A stretch of 64,000 nucleotides of DNA from Rhodospirillales bacterium (GTDB lineage: Bacteria; Pseudomonadota; Alphaproteobacteria; ATCC43930; CGMCC-115725), in NCBI GenBank assembly GCA_028288725.1, contig JAQGIC010000136.1, positions 1 through 64,000 of the forward strand. The letters are read 5' to 3'. The first letter of the stretch is position 1. Every line of letters starts with the position of its first letter. Under the pieces are notes generated by a model. It made no database searches and was not told the DNA's origin. It saw nothing but the letters and a program-made list of their open reading frames with translations. A program made the translations under genes and the position numbers. Of the stretch, positions 19,471-30,699 are shown piece after piece.

Positions 19471-19614
19471 CAATGCCGTCCCGTCCTCAGACCCGACATA
19501 TCGGCGCCGCGCCGATCCGGCAGCATGATCCATCACACCGGCCGGTTCTGACAATCGTTCGAAAGTCGCACCGGGCTGTGCGTCTCGTCGGCCTCTCGAA
19601 TGGCAAGAAGAAAG

Positions 19615-19660
19615 CTAGAGCCTGATCCGATCAGACCGGCTCGGCTTGATCGGTGCGGGT
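19615..19660 (+). repeat. Dispersed palindromic repeat, copy A
   Basis: CTAGAGCCTGATCCGATCAGACCGGCTCGGCTTGATCGGTG; matches copies at 39.3 and 52.4-52.9 kb. Confidence 0.75.
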
Positions 19661-19811
19661 TGTTCCGCTCGAATGGCCAGCATTATAGTGAAATTCCCTT
19701 CAATCGCGGCCCCTGCATGACGGAAATCTACAACTTCTGGTAAATTCCCGGGACAGGCGGCACGTAAAGATCAGCGGCGCCCCGCGCTTGACAATTCCGC
19801 TGTTCGTCCTC

Positions 19812-19836
19812 TTTAATTAAATCACGTTGAATTAAA
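19812..19836. promoter_or_regulatory. Putative ROK-regulator operator TTTAATTAAA-N5-TTGAATTAAA
   Basis: Inverted repeat (9/10 arm match), AT-rich, just upstream of ROK gene. Confidence 0.55.
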
Positions 19837-19881
19837 CGAGCCGCCAGAGCTTGTTCCGCAGCGGAGGGAGGAAGGTCGGGA

Positions 19882-21141
19882 ATGACCGCCGGGCGTGCGG
19901 GCCAAGGGACGAATTCCGTCCAGATCCGCCAATATAACCAGCGTCTCGTGCTGCAGCGCCTGCGCAGGCTGGGGCGTGCTTCGAAGGCGGATCTCGCGCG
20001 GGCTGCCGGCCTCACCAACAGTGCCGTCGGCCAGATCGTCGCAGAGCTCGAAGCCTTCGGACTGGTCGAGACGGTCGGCAAGCGCCACGAGGGTCAGCGC
20101 GGCCAGCCCGCGACCTTGCTCCAGATCAATCCCGCCGGCGCGTTCGGGATCGGCGTCCGCATCGATCGCAGCCGGATCGAAACCGTGCTGGCCGATCTCG
20201 GCGGCCGGATCATCGCCGAACATACCCATGATCTCGACCTGCCGCCGCCCGACCGCGCGCTCGAAATCGTGCGCCAGGACATCGAGAGCCTGCTCGTCCT
20301 CTGCCCGCCCGAGACAAGGCGACGCGTTATGGGCATCGGGCTCGCCCGCCCGTTCAATCTCGGCAGCTGGCTCAGGCTGCTCGATCTGTCCAACGTCGAA
20401 AGCCTGAAGGCATGGGACCAGACGGATTTCGCCGCGGCGCTTGCCCGCGAAACCTCGTTGACCGTGTTCGACGAGAACGACGGCACGGCCGGCGCCATCG
20501 CCGAACTGTTCTACGGCGTCGGCCATCGGGCGGATGATTTCTTCTACCTCTTCGTCGGGCCCTGCATCGGCGGCGGTCTGGCGCTCGATGGCGAATGCCG
20601 GCGCGGCCTGACCGACAATGCCGGCGATGTCGCCGTCATTCCGGTCGGGCCCTCGGGACTGGCTTCGGCGCCGGCGCTCGCCGGCCGGACCGAAATCCTG
20701 CTGACCCGGGCCTCGATCAACGCCTTGATCCGCCACCTGCGCCATCATGGCCACGGGGTGAGCGGCCTCGGCGATCTGCCGGCGACGATGGCGCGGCACC
20801 GGGGCCTGGTGCTGGAATGGATCGAGGATTGCGCCGCGGCGCTGGTCGGCCCCATCCTCTCCATGCAGGCGTTGCTCGATGTGCCGCTCGTGGTGATCGA
20901 CAGCGACCTGGATCGCAGCTGGATCGGTCTGCTGATCGAGCGGACCAATGCGCATCTGGCCCAGGCCGTGGCCGAGGCGCGACGGCCGCCGCGGCTCGTG
21001 GTCGGCAGCTTCGGCGCCTATGCCGGCGCGCTGGGTGCTGCCAGCCTGCCGCTTTTTGTTCATTTCGGACCGCGTGCCGGGCTTCTGACCGGTGACGTGA
21101 ACGCTTTCCGCGGAGTCCGCGATCATGTCCCTCCTGCCTGA
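19882..21141 (+). CDS. ROK family transcriptional regulator
   Basis: [65 protein letters not shown] motifs. Confidence 0.9.
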   Translation: MTAGRAGQGTNSVQIRQYNQRLVLQRLRRLGRASKADLARAAGLTNSAVGQIVAELEAFGLVETVGKRHEGQRGQPATLLQINPAGAFGIGVRIDRSRIETVLADLGGRIIAEHTHDLDLPPPDRALEIVRQDIESLLVLCPPETRRRVMGIGLARPFNLGSWLRLLDLSNVESLKAWDQTDFAAALARETSLTVFDENDGTAGAIAELFYGVGHRADDFFYLFVGPCIGGGLALDGECRRGLTDNAGDVAVIPVGPSGLASAPALAGRTEILLTRASINALIRHLRHHGHGVSGLGDLPATMARHRGLVLEWIEDCAAALVGPILSMQALLDVPLVVIDSDLDRSWIGLLIERTNAHLAQAVAEARRPPRLVVGSFGAYAGALGAASLPLFVHFGPRAGLLTGDVNAFRGVRDHVPPA

Positions 21142-22648
21142 GCCGCGACCGATCCTGGAGATGCGCGGCATCTCCAAAAGCTTTCCGGGCGTCAAGGCGC
21201 TCCGCCACGTCGATCTTTCGGTCTATGCCGGCGAAGTGCATGCCCTGATGGGCGAGAACGGCGCCGGCAAATCGACCCTGATGAAGGTCCTGGCCGGCGC
21301 GTTCCGGGCCGATCCCGGCGGCGAGATCCGCATCGGCGGCAACCCCGTCCGCATCGACGATCCGCTCGCCGCCAAGCGGCACGGCATCGCCATCATCTAT
21401 CAGGAACTGGCGCTGGCACCCAATCTGACGGTCGCGGAAAACATCTATCTCGGCCGGGAACTCAGCCGTTCCGGCGTGGCCGACCGGCGGGGCATGATCG
21501 ACGGCGCGCGGAGCGTGCTGGACCGGCTGGGCGCCCCCTTCGCCCCGGATAGCCTGGTCGCAGGCCTGTCTATCGCCGAACGGCAGATGGTCGAGATCGC
21601 CCGCGCGCTTCACGCGGAGTCCAAGATCCTGGTGATGGACGAGCCGACGACGGCGCTGTCCTCGCGCGAGACCGATGCCCTGTTCGCGCTCATCCGTCGG
21701 CTGCGCGCCGACGGGCTCGCCATCGTCTATATCTCTCATCGCATGGCCGAGGTCTATGAGCTGGCCGACCGGGTCAGCGTGCTGCGCGACGGCGGGTGCG
21801 TCGGCAGCCTGACGCGCGACGAGATCCTGCCGGACGTGATCGTGCGCATGATGGTCGGTCGCGACCTCTCGTCCTTCTATAAGAAAGAGCATGGGTCCGG
21901 CGTCCATAACGAACCGATCCTCCGCGTGACCGGCCTCGGCGACGGCAGGCGGGTCCAGGCCTGTTCGTTCACGCTCCATGCCGGCGAGGTGCTGGGCCTT
22001 GCCGGCCTGGTCGGCGCCGGCCGGACCGAACTGGCCCGGCTGATCTATGGCGCGGACGTCAAAAGCAGCGGCACGATCGAACTGGCCGGCCGGACGGTCC
22101 GGATCGCATCGCCCGAACAGGCGATCGAGGCCGGCCTCGTCTATCTGACCGAGGATCGCAAGGGTCTGGGCCTGTTCCTCGACATGCCCGTCGCTGCCAA
22201 CATCAATCTGGGCGTCATCGGCCGGGACGCTCGCTTCGGCGGCCTGCTCGACCGGGCCCGCGGCTGGCAGCGGGCGGTGGAAGCGATCCAGACGCTCGGC
22301 ATCCGCGTCGCGAGCCCGGCGGTGGAGGTGGGATCGCTGTCGGGCGGCAACCAGCAGAAGGTCATGCTGTCGCGCCTGCTCGAGACGCGGCCCAAGGTCC
22401 TCATCCTCGATGAACCGACGCGCGGCGTCGATATCGGTGCCAAGTCCGAGATCTACCGCATCATCGACGAGCTGGCGAAGGCCGGTGTCGGCATTCTGGT
22501 GATTTCGTCGGAATTGCCCGAGATCGTCGGCATCGCCGACCGGGTCATCGTCATGCGCGAAGGGCGCCTGGTCGGGGAGGTGAGTGGCGGCGCCATTACC
22601 CAGGAAAGCGTCATCGCGCTCGCGGTCGGTGAAGGAGCCCGAGCATGA
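21125..22648 (+). CDS. Sugar ABC transporter ATP-binding protein (RbsA-type, tandem NBD)
   Basis: [31 protein letters not shown], second [39 protein letters not shown]. Confidence 0.95.
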   Translation: MSLLPEPRPILEMRGISKSFPGVKALRHVDLSVYAGEVHALMGENGAGKSTLMKVLAGAFRADPGGEIRIGGNPVRIDDPLAAKRHGIAIIYQELALAPNLTVAENIYLGRELSRSGVADRRGMIDGARSVLDRLGAPFAPDSLVAGLSIAERQMVEIARALHAESKILVMDEPTTALSSRETDALFALIRRLRADGLAIVYISHRMAEVYELADRVSVLRDGGCVGSLTRDEILPDVIVRMMVGRDLSSFYKKEHGSGVHNEPILRVTGLGDGRRVQACSFTLHAGEVLGLAGLVGAGRTELARLIYGADVKSSGTIELAGRTVRIASPEQAIEAGLVYLTEDRKGLGLFLDMPVAANINLGVIGRDARFGGLLDRARGWQRAVEAIQTLGIRVASPAVEVGSLSGGNQQKVMLSRLLETRPKVLILDEPTRGVDIGAKSEIYRIIDELAKAGVGILVISSELPEIVGIADRVIVMREGRLVGEVSGGAITQESVIALAVGEGARA

Positions 22649-23682
22649 CCGAGAAAGGCGCCCTCATGGCAAACACCGAGCCGACCGGCGTGGTGCCGCT
22701 CCGCCGAACCCGCCTCAAAGGCTGGATGCGCACCGTCGGCATGCTGCCGGTGCTCGTGATCCTGTGCATCCTCATCCAGGCCGGCACGCTCTATTTCAAC
22801 GGCGAAGGCCGGTTCCTGAGCGCCCAGAATCTGTCGATCGTGCTGCAGCAGGCGGCGATCAATACGGTGCTGGGCGCGGGCATGACCTTCGTCATCCTGA
22901 CCGGCGGCATCGACCTGTCGGTCGGCTCGATCCTTGCCGCCGCGGCCATGACCTCGGTGACGGCATCGCTCGACTACGGCTCGCTCGGCATTCCGGTGGC
23001 GCTCCTGACCGGGCTGCTGTTCGGCCTGCTGAACGGCGTGCTCATCGCCTTCGTGCGCTTGCCGCCCTTCATCGTGACGCTCGGCTCCATGACGGCCGTG
23101 CGCGGCATCGCGCGTCTGTGGGGCAACGACACGACCGTGTTCAATCCCGAACTGCCGTTCGCCGGCATCAGCAGCGGGTCCGTGCCGATCGTTCCGGGCT
23201 ATGTCGAGCTGCCCGGCCTCGCCGCCATCGCGCTGGTGGTGATCGGGCTATCCTGGTTCATCCTGCGCCGCACCGTGCTGGGCGTGCGGATCTACGCCGT
23301 CGGCGGCAACCCGGACGCGGCGCGCCTGTCGGGCATCAAGGTCTGGGTCGTCCTGCTGTTCGTCTACGCCGCCTCCGGCCTGCTGGCAGGATTGGGCGGC
23401 GCCATGTCGGCGGCCCGGCTCTACGCGGCGAACGGCCTGCAACTGGGCCAGTCCTACGAACTCGATGCGATCGCCGCGGTCATTCTGGGCGGCACCAGCT
23501 TCGTCGGCGGCATCGGTTCCATCTGGGGCACGCTCATCGGCGCGCTCATCATCGCCGTGCTCTCGAACGGCCTCATCCTGCTCGGTGTCTCCGACATCTG
23601 GCAATTGATCGTCAAGGGCCTCGTCATCATCGGCGCCGTCGCCCTCGACCGCTATCGCCTGCGCGGCAGCGCGCGCACCTGA
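22645..23682 (+). CDS. ABC transporter permease (RbsC-type)
   Basis: [50 protein letters not shown]. Confidence 0.95.
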   Translation: MTEKGALMANTEPTGVVPLRRTRLKGWMRTVGMLPVLVILCILIQAGTLYFNGEGRFLSAQNLSIVLQQAAINTVLGAGMTFVILTGGIDLSVGSILAAAAMTSVTASLDYGSLGIPVALLTGLLFGLLNGVLIAFVRLPPFIVTLGSMTAVRGIARLWGNDTTVFNPELPFAGISSGSVPIVPGYVELPGLAAIALVVIGLSWFILRRTVLGVRIYAVGGNPDAARLSGIKVWVVLLFVYAASGLLAGLGGAMSAARLYAANGLQLGQSYELDAIAAVILGGTSFVGGIGSIWGTLIGALIIAVLSNGLILLGVSDIWQLIVKGLVIIGAVALDRYRLRGSART

Positions 23683-23773
23683 CCGCCCGCACCTTTTAGA
23701 CGACGGCGCCCGCCGCAATGGTCTCGGCCGGCGACCGCCCGCTGCTCCAACGAAGACCAGGGAGGATAAACCG

Positions 23774-24700
23774 TTGAAACATCTATTGCTCGCCGGTGCA
23801 GCGATGGCGCTCACCCTGAGTGCGGCCGAGGCCAAGGATCTGAAATCGGTCGGCATCACGCTGGGGTCGCTCGGCAATCCCTATTTCGTGACCCTCGCCA
23901 AGGGGGCCGACGCCAAGGCCAAGGAGATCAATCCCGCGGTCAAGGTGAACTCGGTCTCGGCCGACTACGATCTCAACAAGCAATATACCCAGGTCGATAA
24001 TTTCATCGCGGCCGGGGTCGACCTGATCCTGATCAACGCGGTCGATCCCAAGGCGATCGAGCCGGCGATCAAGAAGGCCCATGCCGCCGGGATCACGGTC
24101 GTGGCCGTCGATGTCGCGGCCAACGGCGCCGACGCCACGGTGCAGACCAACAATGTCCAGGCCGGCGAGCTGTCCTGCCAATATCTGGCCGACAAGCTCG
24201 GTGGCAAGGGCGACGTGATCATCGAGAACGGTCCGCAGGTCTCGGCCGTGGTCGACCGGGTCAATGGCTGCAAGCAGGTCTTCGCCAAATATCCGGGGAT
24301 CAAGCTGCTGTCGTCGGACCAGGATGCCAAGGGCTCGCGCGACGGCGGCCTGAATGTCATGCAGGGCTATCTGACGCGTTATCCGAAGCTCGACGGCCTG
24401 TTCGCCATCAACGATCCCCAGGCGATCGGCAGCGATCTTGCGGCCAAGCAGCTGAAGCGGTCCGGCATCGTCATCACCTCGGTCGATGGCGCGCCGGACA
24501 TCGAGGCGGCCCTCAAGGCCGATACGCTGATCCAGGCCTCGTCCAGTCAGGATCCCTATGCGATGGCGCAGCAGGCGGTCGTCGTCGGCTACGACCTGAT
24601 GAACGGCAAGAAGCCGGCGGAAGCCACCATCCTGCTGAAGCCGCAGCTGGTGACCCGCGCCAATGTGAAGGAATACAAGGGTTGGAGCTCGCCCCGCTGA
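23774..24700 (+). CDS. Ribose-type sugar ABC transporter substrate-binding protein
   Basis: TTG start, signal peptide, SVGITLGSLGNPYFVTLAKGADAKAKE..., VDLILINAVDPKAIEPAIKKA. Confidence 0.93.
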   Translation: MKHLLLAGAAMALTLSAAEAKDLKSVGITLGSLGNPYFVTLAKGADAKAKEINPAVKVNSVSADYDLNKQYTQVDNFIAAGVDLILINAVDPKAIEPAIKKAHAAGITVVAVDVAANGADATVQTNNVQAGELSCQYLADKLGGKGDVIIENGPQVSAVVDRVNGCKQVFAKYPGIKLLSSDQDAKGSRDGGLNVMQGYLTRYPKLDGLFAINDPQAIGSDLAAKQLKRSGIVITSVDGAPDIEAALKADTLIQASSSQDPYAMAQQAVVVGYDLMNGKKPAEATILLKPQLVTRANVKEYKGWSSPR

Positions 24701-24726
24701 ACGTACTTTGGGGCTGCTCTTGAAGA

Positions 24727-24751
24727 CCCTCTCCCGCTTTGCGGGAGAGGG
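24727..24751. repeat. REP-like hairpin between convergent genes
   Basis: CCCTCTCCCGC-TTT-GCGGGAGAGGG perfect 11-bp stem followed by AGGGCCCC...GGGAGGGCGAGGG; located between two convergent stops. Confidence 0.65.
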
Positions 24752-24837
24752 AGGGCCCCGGCGCGAAGCGACGGGAGGGCGAGGGCTTTCGCCGCAGAAC
24801 GACCCTCACCCTCCCAATCATGCCTTCGCGGCTGCCC

Positions 24838-26343
24838 TCAGAAGCCGAGTTCCCGCTCGGCACGTGCCAACGTCTTGGCCGCGCCGACCCCGTAGAGCGA
24901 TTCCAGCCATTTGCCGACGGTCGCGACGAAGCGGTCGTTGCGGGACAACTTGCCGAACAGCCGATCGATCGCGAGCATCGGTCGGGGATCCGCCCCGCCC
25001 TCGATCGCCTTTTGGCGCAGCAGCTCGGCCAGCGGATGGCGGATCTGGATCGGCTGGCCGGCCTCGTCCTCGCCGCGCATCCGGCGCAGCCAGGCGGCCA
25101 GCGCCAGTGCCAGCAATTCGACGCTCGCGTCCTGCTTCAGCCGATCGCGGATCGGATCGACCAGAAGGTTCAGCGGCGCGTCGGTATTCACCCGCTCGAC
25201 CGTGTCCTTGATGGCGGTGTTGGCGAAGCGCTCGATCAGGGTCGCCTTATAGGCGGCCAGGTCGATGCCGGGCACCGGCGGCAGGGTCGGACCGGTTTCG
25301 CGATCCATCAGCGCCTGCATGTAGCGGCGCAGGCGGGCATCGCGCATGGTCTCGTCGATGAAGCGGTAGCCCGCGAGCCGGCCCAGACCGGCGACGGCGA
25401 GATGGCTCGCGTTCAGCAGCCGCAATTTCATGAATTCATAGGGCGAGACGTCGGCGACGAACTGCGCGCCGACCGCTTCCCAGGCCGGGCGGCCCTGGGC
25501 GAAATCATCCTCAATGACCCACTGGGTGAAGGTCTCGGAGAAGACCGGCCAATTGTCGAGGATGCCGTGACGGGCGGCGAGATCGGCGGCATCTTCGGGT
25601 GCCGTCACCGGCGTGATCCGGTCGACCATGCTGTTCGGGAAACGGGCGTGCTGCGCGATCCAGGCGCCGAGGGCCGAATCGCGAAGCGCGGCGAATTCCA
25701 GCACCGCCTGGCGCAGGACATTGCCGTTGTGCTGGATATTGTCGCAGCTGAGCGCGGTGAAGGCGGCCCCGCCGGACGCCATCCGGCGCCGATAGGCTTC
25801 CACGATGATGCCGATGGCGCTGTGGGGGTGCTCCGGATCGGCCAGATCGCCCGCGATCAGCGGGTGGCCGGGGTCGAGCCGCTTGGTCGCGGGATTGAGG
25901 CAATAGCCGTTCTCGGTGACGGTCAGGCTGACGATGCGGATGGCAGGCCGGTCGATCGCGTCCAGCAGCATCGCCGACGTCTCGCCGGCATGGATCAGTT
26001 CGGGGATCGCGCCGATCACCGTGACCGTCTCCGCCGTGCCGCTGCGCTCGACCAGGGTGTAGAGCCCGTCCTGCGGGGCGAGCGCGTCATACATCCGGCG
26101 ATCCGCCGGCAGCAGGCCGGCGCCGACGATGCCCCAGGCCAGCGCGTCGGCGCGGATGTCCATCAGGCTATGGGTGAAACGCGCCATATGCGCCCGGTGG
26201 AACCCGCCCAGCCCCAGATGCACGATGCCGGGCCTGACCGCGGCCAGATCATAGCGGGGCACATGGATGTCGGGCGCCAGGCGGCCGAGCGTGGCGCGGG
26301 ACAGGGCAGTCGTTTCCATCGGCATCGGGTCCTGAGATTTCAT
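24838..26343 (-). CDS. Mannitol dehydrogenase family protein (polyol 2-dehydrogenase)
   Basis: PGIVHLGLGGFHRAHMARFTHSLMD, FPNSMVDRITP, KLRLLNASHLAVAGLGRLAGYRFIDE. Confidence 0.93.
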   Translation of the reverse strand: MKSQDPMPMETTALSRATLGRLAPDIHVPRYDLAAVRPGIVHLGLGGFHRAHMARFTHSLMDIRADALAWGIVGAGLLPADRRMYDALAPQDGLYTLVERSGTAETVTVIGAIPELIHAGETSAMLLDAIDRPAIRIVSLTVTENGYCLNPATKRLDPGHPLIAGDLADPEHPHSAIGIIVEAYRRRMASGGAAFTALSCDNIQHNGNVLRQAVLEFAALRDSALGAWIAQHARFPNSMVDRITPVTAPEDAADLAARHGILDNWPVFSETFTQWVIEDDFAQGRPAWEAVGAQFVADVSPYEFMKLRLLNASHLAVAGLGRLAGYRFIDETMRDARLRRYMQALMDRETGPTLPPVPGIDLAAYKATLIERFANTAIKDTVERVNTDAPLNLLVDPIRDRLKQDASVELLALALAAWLRRMRGEDEAGQPIQIRHPLAELLRQKAIEGGADPRPMLAIDRLFGKLSRNDRFVATVGKWLESLYGVGAAKTLARAERELGF

Positions 26344-26351
26344 GGGTAAGG

Positions 26352-27806
26352 TTAGGCAAGCGCGTCCCGGATCGCGGGACCGAGCTTGCGATAGCGCCCG
26401 ATCTGCCGGGCATAGGCCGCGGCCAGTTCCGGATCGGGCGACAGGGTTTCGATCCGGGCCGGCGGCGTGCAGACCAGGGACGGTTCCTCGCCGGTCACCG
26501 CGATCCGGGCGAGCCGGGCGGCGCCGAAGGCCCCGCCATGTTCGCCGTCCGCCAGGCGATGCAGCGGAATATCGAGGACGGCGGCCAGGATCTGGATCCA
26601 GAGGCGCGAGCGGGATCCGCCGCCGATGACATCGGCCTCGCGGATCCGGGTGCCGGACCGGGCGAGCGCGTCCAGGCAATCGCGAAACGAATAGCCGACG
26701 CCTTCGAGCACGGCCTGGGTCAGGTCCGCGCGCGTGGTCTGGTGCGACAGGCCGGCGAAAGCGCCGCGGACCGTGCCGTCGTTGATGGGTGTGCGCTCGC
26801 CGAACAGATAGGGCAGGAACCAGGCCGGACTGGGCGCGCGCGGCGTCGCGATCTCGGCTAGCAAGACGGCCTCGGAACAAGCGCTCAGCTTCGACCACCA
26901 GGCGAGCGAGGCGGCGGCCGACAGGGTGACGCCCATCTGGTGCCAGGTGCCGGGTACCGCATGGCAGAAGGCATGGATCGCGGCGGCCGGATAAGGCGCG
27001 AACCGGTCGGTGGTCGCCCAGAGCACGCCCGATGTGCCCAGCGACAGGAAGGCGCTGCCCGGGCGGATCGCCGCAAGCCCGACCGCACCGGCCGCATTGT
27101 CGCCGGCGCCGCCGGCCAGCAGCGGCGGGCTTGTCATGCCCCAGCGGGCGGCGAGGTCGGGCGCGAGCCGGCCGGCCGGCGCGGTGCCCTCGACCAGGCG
27201 CGGCATGGCTTCGCGCGAGAGCCCGGTCGCGGCGAGCGCCGCGTCCGACCAGTCGCGGGCGCCGACATCGAGCCACAGCGTCCCCGACGCGTCGGACATG
27301 TCCTCGATCATCTCGCCGGTCAGGCGATAGCGGATCCAGGCCTTGGGCAGCAGCACCTTGGCCGTGCGGGCGAAGATCGCCGGCTCGTGCCGCCGGATCC
27401 ACAGCAGCTTCGGCGCGGTGAAGCCGGGCATGGCGAGATTGCCGGTGACCGCCTCGAGCGCCGGGAACGCCGCCGTCAGCTCCCGGCATTCCGCGACCGC
27501 CCGCGTGTCGTTCCACAGGATGCACGGCCGCAGTACCTGACCGGCCGTATCGAGCAGCACCGCGCCGTGCATCTGGCCGCACAGACCGATGCCCAGGACC
27601 GCCGCCAGCTCGCGCGAGTGCGCGGCCTTCAGCACATCGACCGCGTCCAGCAGGGCCTGCCACCAGGCTTCCGGATCCTGCTCGCTCTGGCCGGGCGCGC
27701 CGCTCGACACGGTCAAGGGCATCGAGGCGCTGCCCAGGATGCGCTGGTCGCCATCCACCAGCAGCGCCTTGACCGAGGAGGTGCCGAAATCAAGCCCGAG
27801 GAACAT
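26352..27806 (-). CDS. xylB: Xylulokinase
   Basis: FLGLDFGTSSVKALLVD; GLCGQMHGAVLLD; LSLGTSGVLWATTD; GGGSRSRLWIQILAAVLDIPL. Confidence 0.92.
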   Translation of the reverse strand: MFLGLDFGTSSVKALLVDGDQRILGSASMPLTVSSGAPGQSEQDPEAWWQALLDAVDVLKAAHSRELAAVLGIGLCGQMHGAVLLDTAGQVLRPCILWNDTRAVAECRELTAAFPALEAVTGNLAMPGFTAPKLLWIRRHEPAIFARTAKVLLPKAWIRYRLTGEMIEDMSDASGTLWLDVGARDWSDAALAATGLSREAMPRLVEGTAPAGRLAPDLAARWGMTSPPLLAGGAGDNAAGAVGLAAIRPGSAFLSLGTSGVLWATTDRFAPYPAAAIHAFCHAVPGTWHQMGVTLSAAASLAWWSKLSACSEAVLLAEIATPRAPSPAWFLPYLFGERTPINDGTVRGAFAGLSHQTTRADLTQAVLEGVGYSFRDCLDALARSGTRIREADVIGGGSRSRLWIQILAAVLDIPLHRLADGEHGGAFGAARLARIAVTGEEPSLVCTPPARIETLSPDPELAAAYARQIGRYRKLGPAIRDALA

Positions 27807-28755
27807 CGGACACTCCTTTCAAGGCGTGCTCGACATCCGCGTGGCGCGGCAGATCGGCGCCGCGGCGGGTGCAGGTGATGCTGGCTGCGGCGATGGCGTA
27901 TTGGACGAGGTCGGCCAGCGCCGCGCCGTCGAGGGCGGCGAGCGCCGCCCGCGTCAACAGGCCCCGCTGCGCCAGGCGGGCCAGCAGGGCGGCATGAAAC
28001 GTGTCGCCGGCGCCGACCGTGTCCACGACCGCGACGGGGTGTGCCGGCCGATGCAGCCGATGATGGCGGTGATAGGCGGTGGCGCCGGCGGCGCCGTCGG
28101 TGATCACGACCAGCAGCGCGCCCTCGTCCAGCCGGCGCGTCGCCCAGACCGCCGGATCGGTATCCGGCCCATAGGCGGTCGCGAGGTCTTCCCGGCTCAG
28201 CTTGATGATCGCGGCCGCTCGGGCGAAGCGGGCGAAACGCTGCCGCCAGGCATCCGGATCGCCGACCAGGCTCGGCCGCAGATTGGGATCCAGACTGACC
28301 ACCAGCCGGGAGGATTCGCGCTCCGCGAACGCCAGCAGGGTGGATCCGACCGGTTCGATCGCGAGCGTGTAGGAGCCGAGCGCGATCGCCGCGACCGCCG
28401 GGTCGGGCGGAGGCAGATCGGCGCCGACCAGGTCGCGCTCGGCGCAATCATGGGCATGGAAGCCATAGGCGGGTTGCCCCGCGGCGTCGGTCGACACGAC
28501 GGCCAGCGGGGTCGGTCGCGCACTCCGCTTCAGCAGGGTGGTCCCGATGCCTTCCCGGGCCATGGCCTGGGCCAGAAACATGCCGAACCGGTCGGTCGAG
28601 ACGCCGCCCAGGAACCCGACCGGCAGGCCGAGCCGGGCGAGGCCGACCGCGACATTGAACAGCGAGCCGCCGGCGAGCGCCCTCGCGGCGAGCGCCGTTC
28701 CGTCGGGTTCTCCCACGAACAGATCGATCAGGGCTTCGCCGCAGACGAGGATCAT
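27790..28755 (-). CDS. PfkB-family carbohydrate kinase (fructokinase-like)
   Basis: MILVCGEALIDLFVGE; GGSLFNVAVGLARLGLPVGFLGGVSTDRFG; VVDTVGAGDTFHAALLA. Confidence 0.93.
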   Translation of the reverse strand: MILVCGEALIDLFVGEPDGTALAARALAGGSLFNVAVGLARLGLPVGFLGGVSTDRFGMFLAQAMAREGIGTTLLKRSARPTPLAVVSTDAAGQPAYGFHAHDCAERDLVGADLPPPDPAVAAIALGSYTLAIEPVGSTLLAFAERESSRLVVSLDPNLRPSLVGDPDAWRQRFARFARAAAIIKLSREDLATAYGPDTDPAVWATRRLDEGALLVVITDGAAGATAYHRHHRLHRPAHPVAVVDTVGAGDTFHAALLARLAQRGLLTRAALAALDGAALADLVQYAIAAASITCTRRGADLPRHADVEHALKGVSDVPRA

Positions 28756-28762
28756 GACCGGT

Positions 28763-29866
28763 CTAGTGGGTCAGCGGGTGGCGGACGAGATGAGGCAGCG
28801 CCTTCCCCGTCCCGTCGAACACCTGACCGGCGGCCGGATCGACGCCGAGGCGCACCGATTGATGGGGCGCCGTGCCGTCGCTGCCCTCGATCTGCACGAT
28901 GACCGGTCCGTCCCGGTCCAGATCGACATGGATGAGCGTCAGGCCGCCTAGGCGTTCCACCAGGCGCACGGTGCCCCCCAGCGGGCCTTGGGGATCGAGC
29001 CGGAGCGCTTCGGGACGCAGGCCGAGCGTGACCGCGTCTCCGGTACCGACCGTGGCGGTCTCGACGGGAAGGGCCACCCGCGCGCCGCTGGGCAGGTCGA
29101 CCGAGAGACCGGTCCCGTCGAGCCCGGTGACACGGCCTTTGAGGAAATTCATGCGCGGCGAGCCGATGAAGCCCGCGACGAACAGGTTGGCCGGATGGTG
29201 GTAGAGCTGCAGCGGCGTGCCGACCTGCTCGATCACGCCGGCCTGCAGCACGACGATCTTGTCGGCCATCGTCATGGCTTCGACCTGGTCGTGGGTGACA
29301 TAGATCATCGTCGCGTTCAGCTCTTCATGCAGCCGGGCCAGCTCGATCCGCATCTGGCCGCGCAGCGCCGCATCCAGGTTCGACAGCGGCTCGTCGAACA
29401 GGAAGATCTTGGGGTTGCGCACGATGGCCCGGCCGATCGCGACGCGCTGGCGCTGGCCGCCCGACATCTGTCCGGGCTTGCGGTCGAGATAGGGCTCCAG
29501 CTGCAGGATGCGCGCGGCCTCGGCCACCTTCTTTTCCCGCTCCGCCTTGGGCACGCGGGCGAGGCGCAGCGCGAAGCCCATGTTCTGGCGCACGGTCATG
29601 TGCGGATAGAGCGCATAGGACTGGAACACCATGGCGAGGCCGCGGTCGGCCGGGCCGATGTCGTTCATGCGCTGGCCGTCGATGATCAGGTCGCCGCCGC
29701 TGATCTCCTCCAGCCCGGCGATCATGCGCAGCAACGTGGACTTGCCGCAGCCGGACGGGCCGACGAACACGACGAACTCGCGGTCGGCCACTTCCAGGTC
29801 GATGTTCTTGATGACCGACAGGCTGCCGTAACTCTTTTGAATCTCGCGCAGGGTAAGCGTCGCCAT
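28763..29866 (-). CDS. UgpC/MalK-type sugar ABC transporter ATP-binding protein
   Basis: [62 protein letters not shown]. Confidence 0.95.
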   Translation of the reverse strand: MATLTLREIQKSYGSLSVIKNIDLEVADREFVVFVGPSGCGKSTLLRMIAGLEEISGGDLIIDGQRMNDIGPADRGLAMVFQSYALYPHMTVRQNMGFALRLARVPKAEREKKVAEAARILQLEPYLDRKPGQMSGGQRQRVAIGRAIVRNPKIFLFDEPLSNLDAALRGQMRIELARLHEELNATMIYVTHDQVEAMTMADKIVVLQAGVIEQVGTPLQLYHHPANLFVAGFIGSPRMNFLKGRVTGLDGTGLSVDLPSGARVALPVETATVGTGDAVTLGLRPEALRLDPQGPLGGTVRLVERLGGLTLIHVDLDRDGPVIVQIEGSDGTAPHQSVRLGVDPAAGQVFDGTGKALPHLVRHPLTH

Positions 29867-29876
29867 GGCAGGTTTC

Positions 29877-30698
29877 CTATTTGACCGCGCCGAAGGTCAG
29901 GCCGCGCACCAATTGGCGCTGGCTGAGCCAGCCGAAGACGAGGATCGGGGCGACCGCCACCGTGGAGGCGGCCGACAGTTTGGCGAAGAACAGCCCCTCG
30001 GGACTGGAGAAGGAGGCGATGAAGGTGGTGAGCGGGGCCGCCGCCGACGAGGTCAGGTTCAGGCTCCAGAACGCCTCGTTCCAGCACAGGATCAGCGACA
30101 GGAGGCCGGTCGAGGCGACGCCCGGCAAGGTGAGCGGCAGCAGCAGATACCAGACCTCGCCCCAGGCCTTGGCGCCGTCCATCCGGCCCGCCTCCAGGAT
30201 GTCGTTCGGCATTTCCTTGAAGAAGGTGAACAGCATCCAGACCACGATCGGCAGGTTCATCAGCCCGTAGATCAGGATCAAACCGATGCGGGTATCGAGC
30301 AGGCCGGCGCCGCGGAACAGAAGATAGATCGGCACCAGCACGCCGACCGGCGGCAGCATCTTGGTCGACAGCATCCACAGGAGCGTGCCGCGCGTGCGGG
30401 TCGAGGGATGGAACGCCATGGCATAGGCGCCCGGGATGGCGAAGGCGAGCGCCAGGACCGTGCCGCCGACCGAGACGGCGATGCTGTTGAACGCGAAGCT
30501 GAGATAGTCGGCGCGCGACTGCACCTCGGCGTAGCTTTCCAGCGTCGGGGCGAAGATGAGCTGCGGCGGCGTCGCGATCGCGGCCCCCTCGGTCTTGAAG
30601 CTGGTCAGCACCATCCAGAAGATCGGGAAGAACATCAGGAGCGCGATGCCCCAGCCCAGGACGGCGATCAGCAGTTGGGCGGTCAGGCTGCTGCGCAT
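29877..30698 (-). CDS. Carbohydrate ABC transporter permease (MalG-type)
   Basis: [47 protein letters not shown]. Confidence 0.93.
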   Translation of the reverse strand: MRSSLTAQLLIAVLGWGIALLMFFPIFWMVLTSFKTEGAAIATPPQLIFAPTLESYAEVQSRADYLSFAFNSIAVSVGGTVLALAFAIPGAYAMAFHPSTRTRGTLLWMLSTKMLPPVGVLVPIYLLFRGAGLLDTRIGLILIYGLMNLPIVVWMLFTFFKEMPNDILEAGRMDGAKAWGEVWYLLLPLTLPGVASTGLLSLILCWNEAFWSLNLTSSAAAPLTTFIASFSSPEGLFFAKLSAASTVAVAPILVFGWLSQRQLVRGLTFGAVK

Positions 30699-30699
30699 G

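Noticed and set aside
24838-27663. 941-aa minus ORF
   Set aside because: Only residues from 26343 downstream match a mannitol dehydrogenase; the N-terminal part is antisense/alternate-frame Ala/Arg-rich read-through over the xylulokinase gene
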